Source of the DNA: UTCFX2 sp963726375
Lineage (GTDB): Bacteria > Chloroflexota > Anaerolineae > Anaerolineales > UBA4823
DNA length: 64,000 bases
Direction: 5' to 3'
NCBI GenBank assembly: GCA_963726375.1
Contig: CAVSCE010000010.1
Coordinates: 1 to 64,000 of the forward strand
Each line of letters begins with the position of its first letter. Position 1 is the first letter of the stretch. The position numbers were made by a program, and so were the translations under genes. This document shows, one piece after another, positions 61,988-64,000 of the stretch. The notes beneath the pieces were generated by a model. That model had not been told where the DNA came from. It did no database searches and saw only the letters and a list, made by a program, of their open reading frames with translations.

Positions 61988-64000
61988 GTGAAGACAAACC
62001 TGAATTTCCGCTCGAACGTCGTTTCCTTGATCCTGATCGTTGGCCTGCTGGCGCCGGTTTCTTTCGCCAGTGCAAACCCAGTCAATGCCCCCCAGGACTC
62101 GACCTGCACTGCGCCGCCGCAGGGCATCCTCTCCTGGTGGTCGGGCGACGGGCACCCCTTCGACCTGGTCGGCGAAAACGACGCGACCCTGACGAACGGC
62201 GCGACCTACGCCAGCGGGATGGTCGGGCGCGCCTTCAGCTTCGACGGGGTGGATGACTATCTCAGCGTCCCCAACAGCGCCAGCCTGCAGGCGATCGGAG
62301 ACCATTTCTCGATCGAGGCCTGGGTCAGGCCGGAGAGCCTTCCGTCTGGCGATCCCTATTACGATAAAGGGATCGTCGTTCGTGAAGGCTACGTCCGAGG
62401 ATTTGCCTTGGCGACCAGAGGCGCGGCGTTCGGGATGTGGATCGGCGGCGCCAGCGGCACGGGTCTGACCGCAGTCAGCAGCCCGGTGACGACCGACCGC
62501 TGGTACCACGTCGTCGGCACCTACGATGGTTCCGATGCCAGGATCTACGTGGACGGCGAGCTGGAAGGCACCCGGACCGCTCCCTTGATCCATTACGATA
62601 CTCCGCTCATGATCGGCACGTCCCAAATCAACGAGCGCTTCTTCGACGGCCAGGTCGACGAAGTCACGATCTACACCCGCACGCTGACTCGCGGAAGAAA
62701 TTTCGACCCTCTCCGGCGGCTGCACATCCTCCGCTCCAACAGACATGGTGCTCTACTGGCCCTTCGACGAGGGGACGGGCGCAACCCTCGACGACCTGAT
62801 GGGCTCCAACGACGGCACGCTCACCAACGGGCCGGTCTGGACGGCGGGCAAGATCGGCAAGCGCGCTCAGCTTCGACGGTTCGGACGACTAAGTCGCCAT
62901 CCCGGACGCAGCCTCGGCGCTGCTGAAGAACGACGCCGGCGCGATCTCGGTCTGGGTCAACCCGTCCTCGATGGGCGGGAATGACGTGATCGTCGGGTTT
63001 GGAGACACCGGCACGTCGCTATGGATCGACGATCGGCTTGGGCGATCTGGAACGTACGTGCGCCCGTGGCATTGTATTGGCGGCTGGGATTGGGATTCCA
63101 CCACCCCCGTCAGCGCGAACGTCTGGACCCACCTGGCATACACCTGGGACAGCACAACCGAATATATCTATAAAAACGGTCAGTTTACCGAAAGCCGCCC
63201 CAGGAATTTCAATTACATCCCCGGCCAGGCCCGCATCGGCAATGGCTGGTGGGGCGACCCCGCCAATGCCTACCCCGGCCTGATCGACGAGCTGAAGGTC
63301 TTCGACCGCACGCTGACCGCCGGGGAAGTTGAATCCCTGTTTGAGCTCAGCTGCCCGGGCAAGTGCAAGCCCTGCTTCCCGCCGCCGGATGAGATGGTCT
63401 CCTGGTGGCCTTTCAACGAAGACGAAGGAACTTCCGCTGAAGATATCATAGGTTCGAACGACGGCGCTCTCCATGGTGCGCTCTGGGCTGCTGGAAAAGC
63501 AGGCAACGCCCTCAGCTTTGACGGGACGGATGACTACGTCTCCACGCCCGACAGCCCGCTCTGGGACCTGGGCGGCGCCGATTTCACGCTCGAGGCCTGG
63601 GTCAATCCTGCCGACACGGCAGGCGTCAACCGCCTGATCTCGGCGGGGGGTCAGAATGACGGCGCGAACAACCTCTGGTCCTTTGGCTATGGAACCCACG
63701 CGGATTGGGGCAGCGGGAACCGGCTTAGCCTGGATTATTACAATGGAAGCGGGTACACCCACCTCCATTCGGACGAGGTCAAATTGGGCCTCGGCCTCTG
63801 GAACCACCTCGCATTCGTGCGTTCCGGCGCATCGCTGAGCTTCTATCTCAACGGCTTCCCCGCGGGCAGCCAGGATCTTGGTACCGTCGCCCTCGGCGGC
63901 GGCAGCACCGGCGCGATTATCGGAGCCCGCTACCTCGATGGACCTTCATCCGTGGTCGAATTCGCGAATGGCCTGATCGACGAAGTCGGGCTCTACCAGC
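61988..64000 (+). CDS. Secreted multi-LamG (laminin G-like) protein, C-terminus outside window
   Basis: At least 670 residues. GTG start with AAGGAGGG at 61976-61983, signal peptide (VVSLILIVGLLAPVSFASA), then three concanavalin-A-like/LamG_3 domains each with WW/WPF-DEG...DLxGxNDGTLTNG..., SFDGxDDY, a WHHV/WTHLA-type strand and GxIDEVxIY. Frames change near 62700 and 62870, and a TAA (62890-62892) stands where the family has Tyr (DDY). LamG domains bind carbohydrate or protein ligands outside the cell. From the pattern of the other secreted genes I expect a YLPV-type tail beyond the window. Confidence 0.8.

Overview
The window looks like one contig from a GC-rich, probably anaerobic or microaerophilic member of the Chloroflexota (Anaerolineae-like). 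This is inferred from the mix of families: ABC-2 permease/ATPase cassettes, FeoA-FeoB fusion, a branched-chain amino-acid ABC operon, a 4-hydroxybutyryl-CoA dehydratase homologue, and many large secreted repeat proteins ending in a short 'YLPV' tail. No rRNA, tRNA or CRISPR array was found. Many genes are broken by single-base frameshifts after which family homology resumes at once in another frame. I read most of these as uncorrected assembly indels rather than decay, and annotate such genes end to end as CDS with the breaks noted.

Layout. 1-3.7 kb: iron uptake (feoAB, fur, Fur box), a broken trmO, a short NifX-like gene behind two AT-rich palindromes, then mgtC and a PPDK/PEP-synthase regulatory protein. 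3.8-9.1 kb: two secreted beta-propeller proteins (NHL, SBBP) separated by a terminator and interspersed repeats. 9.1-12.5 kb: a four-gene ABC-2 export cassette with a duplicated permease. 12.6-23.5 kb: a 13-repeat surface protein, an FG-GAP/IPT protein and two tandem beta-helix paralogues. 23.5-28.1 kb: a Na+/H+ antiporter and a secreted nuclease. 28.1-33.9 kb: a HAD hydrolase and livKHMGF. 34.2-37.9 kb: a KAS III-like enzyme, an ABM-fold protein, a YdcZ-type membrane protein, a DUF1684 protein and a cytochrome remnant. 37.9-47.8 kb: two paralogous giant secreted proteins, one carrying an M4 peptidase and thrombospondin type 3 repeats, the other ten Cna-B-like repeats. 48.2-51.3 kb: a sulfatase, a truncated copy of it, and an internally deleted IS1380-type element. 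51.7-54.9 kb: msrPQ and the AbfD homologue. 55.1-57.2 kb: four tandem small secreted cysteine-containing proteins. 57.5-64 kb: glucokinase, a cyclase/ATPase/TPR regulator and a LamG protein running off the end.

The theme is the cell surface. Ten exported proteins with unrelated folds (NHL, SBBP, FG-GAP, beta-helix, nuclease, peptidase and others) carry the pattern [IL]-[YFH]-L-P-[AVS]-[VI] at or close to the C-terminus, in most cases two or three residues before the stop. Four small secreted proteins carry the same pattern just after the signal peptide. That shared tail, with the small tandem family, is the best candidate for something undescribed here.
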